Positions 62,735-64,000 of a stretch of 64,000 nucleotides of DNA are shown one piece after another. The position numbers and the translations under genes are program-made. Every line of letters starts with the position of its first letter. The first letter of the stretch is position 1. The stretch covers positions 100,399-164,398 of the forward strand of contig DASVDR010000010.1 of the NCBI GenBank assembly GCA_036381015.1, in the 5' to 3' direction. Origin of the DNA: Gammaproteobacteria bacterium. Lineage in GTDB: Bacteria > Pseudomonadota > Gammaproteobacteria > Steroidobacterales > Rariloculaceae. Under the pieces are notes generated by a model, which ran no database searches, was not told the DNA's origin, and saw only the letters and a list, made by a program, of their open reading frames with translations.

Positions 62735-64000
62735 ATGGCTGAGCGGGCCGGCGGCCTGGGCCGCCGCGCGGCCGAGAGGCTGCGCCTTCCGCCGCACTCG
62801 GTCGAGGCCGAGCGGTCCCTGCTCGGGGGCCTCATGCTCGACCAGCGCGCATGGGATCAGATCGCCGATGCGGTGGATGCCGCCGATTTCTATCGGGCCG
62901 ACCACAGGCTGATCTTCGAGGCGATCCGCGCGCTCGTCGAGCGCGACCAGCCCCCGGACGCGATCACGGTCAGCGAGATCCTCGAGCGGCAGGGAGAGCT
63001 CGAGGCGGCGGGCGGCGTCGACTACCTCGCCCAGCTCGTCGAGGAAACGCCGAGCGCCGCGAACATCCGAGCGTATGCGCAGATCGTGCGGGAGCGCGCG
63101 ATGCTGCGGGAGCTCATCCAGATCGGCGGCGACATCGCCGCGAGCGCCCACGACGACGAAGGCCGCTCCGTCGCGGAGCTCGTCGACTTGGCCGAGCAGC
63201 GCGTGTTCGAGATCGCCGACCGCGGTCAGCGGCGCGGCTCCGGTTTCGTCGCGCTGAAGCACATCCTGCCGAAGACGATCGACCGGCTGGACGTGCTGAG
63301 CCACTCCGAAGGCGACATCACCGGCATCTCCACCGGTTTCACGGATATGGACCGGATGACCGCCGGCCTGCAGCGCGGCGAGCTGATCATCATTGCCGGC
63401 CGCCCGTCGATGGGAAAGACGACGTTCGCGATGAACATCGCGGAGAACGCGGCCATCGGCGCGAACGTCCCGGTCGCGGTCTTCAGCATGGAGATGTCCG
63501 CGGAGCAGCTCAGCTTCCGCATGATCGGCTCGATCGGCCGCGTGAATCAGCAGCACCTGCGCACCGGCAGACTGACCGACGAGGATTGGTCGCGGATCGA
63601 GTCGGCCGTGTCGATGATGTCGAACGCGCCGATCTTCATCGACGACAGCGCAGGCCTCACGCCGACGGACGTGCGCGCGCGGGCCCGCCGGCTGAAGCGC
63701 GAGCACGGCCTCGGTCTCGTCGTCGTCGATTATCTGCAGCTCATGCAGGTCGCGGGCACGACGGAGAACCGCGCCACCGAAATCTCGGAGATCTCGCGCG
63801 GTCTGAAGGCGCTCGCGAAGGAGCTCGATGTGCCGGTGATCGCGCTGTCGCAGCTCAATCGAAGCGTCGAGCAGCGCACGGATAAGAAGCCGGTGATGTC
63901 TGATTTGAGAGAAAGCGGGGCCATCGAGCAGGATGCCGACATCATCGTGTTCATCTACCGTGAGGAGGTATATGAGCCCGATACGCCGCGGAAGGGAATT
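62735..64000 (+). CDS. dnaB: Replicative DNA helicase DnaB, N-terminal 422 codons (cut by window edge)
   Basis: Hexameric replicative helicase. From ATG 62735: N-terminal domain (RLPPHSVEAERSLLGGLMLD, RADHRLIFEAIRALVERDQP, GGVDYLAQLVEETPSAANIR), linker, then the RecA-like motor with Walker A GRPSMGKTTFAMNIAENAAI (from residue 222), FSMEMSAEQLSFRMIGSIGR, Walker B LVVVDYLQLM and SDLRESGAIEQDADIIVFIY at the edge. Only the last part of the motor is missing. The usual order after rplI. Confidence 0.95.
   Translation, partial: MAERAGGLGRRAAERLRLPPHSVEAERSLLGGLMLDQRAWDQIADAVDAADFYRADHRLIFEAIRALVERDQPPDAITVSEILERQGELEAAGGVDYLAQLVEETPSAANIRAYAQIVRERAMLRELIQIGGDIAASAHDDEGRSVAELVDLAEQRVFEIADRGQRRGSGFVALKHILPKTIDRLDVLSHSEGDITGISTGFTDMDRMTAGLQRGELIIIAGRPSMGKTTFAMNIAENAAIGANVPVAVFSMEMSAEQLSFRMIGSIGRVNQQHLRTGRLTDEDWSRIESAVSMMSNAPIFIDDSAGLTPTDVRARARRLKREHGLGLVVVDYLQLMQVAGTTENRATEISEISRGLKALAKELDVPVIALSQLNRSVEQRTDKKPVMSDLRESGAIEQDADIIVFIYREEVYEPDTPRKGI

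Overview
The window is GC-rich DNA from a gammaproteobacterium, probably an environmental lineage of the Steroidobacterales, Nevskiales or Woeseiales type; the order is inference. The class rests on two conserved gene trains: queG / nnrD-tsaE-amiC-mutL-miaA-hfq-hflX-hflK-hflC-DUF2065-purA at the left (1-13040) and tRNA-Leu / rnr-rlmB-rpsF-rpsR-DUF2232-rplI-dnaB at the right (56989-64000). In relatives such as Pseudomonas, purA, a tRNA-Leu and rnr are close neighbours. Here about 44 kb lies between purA and the tRNA-Leu, so 13041-56988 can be read as an accessory block inside a conserved locus.

The first part of that block is chromosomal: Fur-type feoAB, a Nudix hydrolase, a Bcr/CflA-like exporter, an orphan Rieske protein, a GST and pntAB (13-22 kb). 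Next comes a catabolic and respiratory region (22-41.6 kb). It has a PQQ dehydrogenase, a DUF1592-type cytochrome lipoprotein, a MetE-C-like methyltransferase, a LigJ-like 4-oxalomesaconate hydratase, a LysR regulator divergent from an MFS carrier, a Tat-exported TPP enzyme paired with a cytochrome c, three copies of a secreted protein family with two DUF6152 partners, and a large TonB-dependent receptor. A reasonable reading is uptake and breakdown of lignin-derived or related aromatic acids, with electrons passed to periplasmic cytochromes; the substrate is not shown. A DUF1538-DUF1538-PII operon follows, then a two-gene unit behind a near-consensus sigma-54 promoter, and a 54-residue gene behind what looks like a class II CRP promoter.

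From 45626 to 57000 lies an 11.4 kb integrated element. It is bounded by a 14-bp direct repeat (CATGGTGCCGAGGA) that is the 3' end of tRNA-Leu(CAG). It carries a large serine recombinase next to the tRNA, a ribbon-helix-helix gene coupled to it, a divergent regulator pair, a primase-polymerase/helicase with origin-like repeats inside its gene, a train of very small overlapping genes, terminase-small-like proteins and a lone Mu-I-type capsid protease/scaffold. There is no portal, large terminase, major capsid or tail gene. This is the layout of a phage satellite or PICI-like island rather than a whole prophage. Joining the ends in silico predicts that the recombinase has a different, 14-residue longer C terminus in the excised circle than in the integrated form. 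The island also holds a four-unit array of 36-38 bp GTAG-headed repeats, each flanked by a different hairpin.

A palindrome with core GGTGTC-T/A-GACACC recurs behind three unrelated plus-strand genes. The window is cut at both ends: a cNMP-binding-domain gene at the left and dnaB at the right. One tRNA and no rRNA were found.
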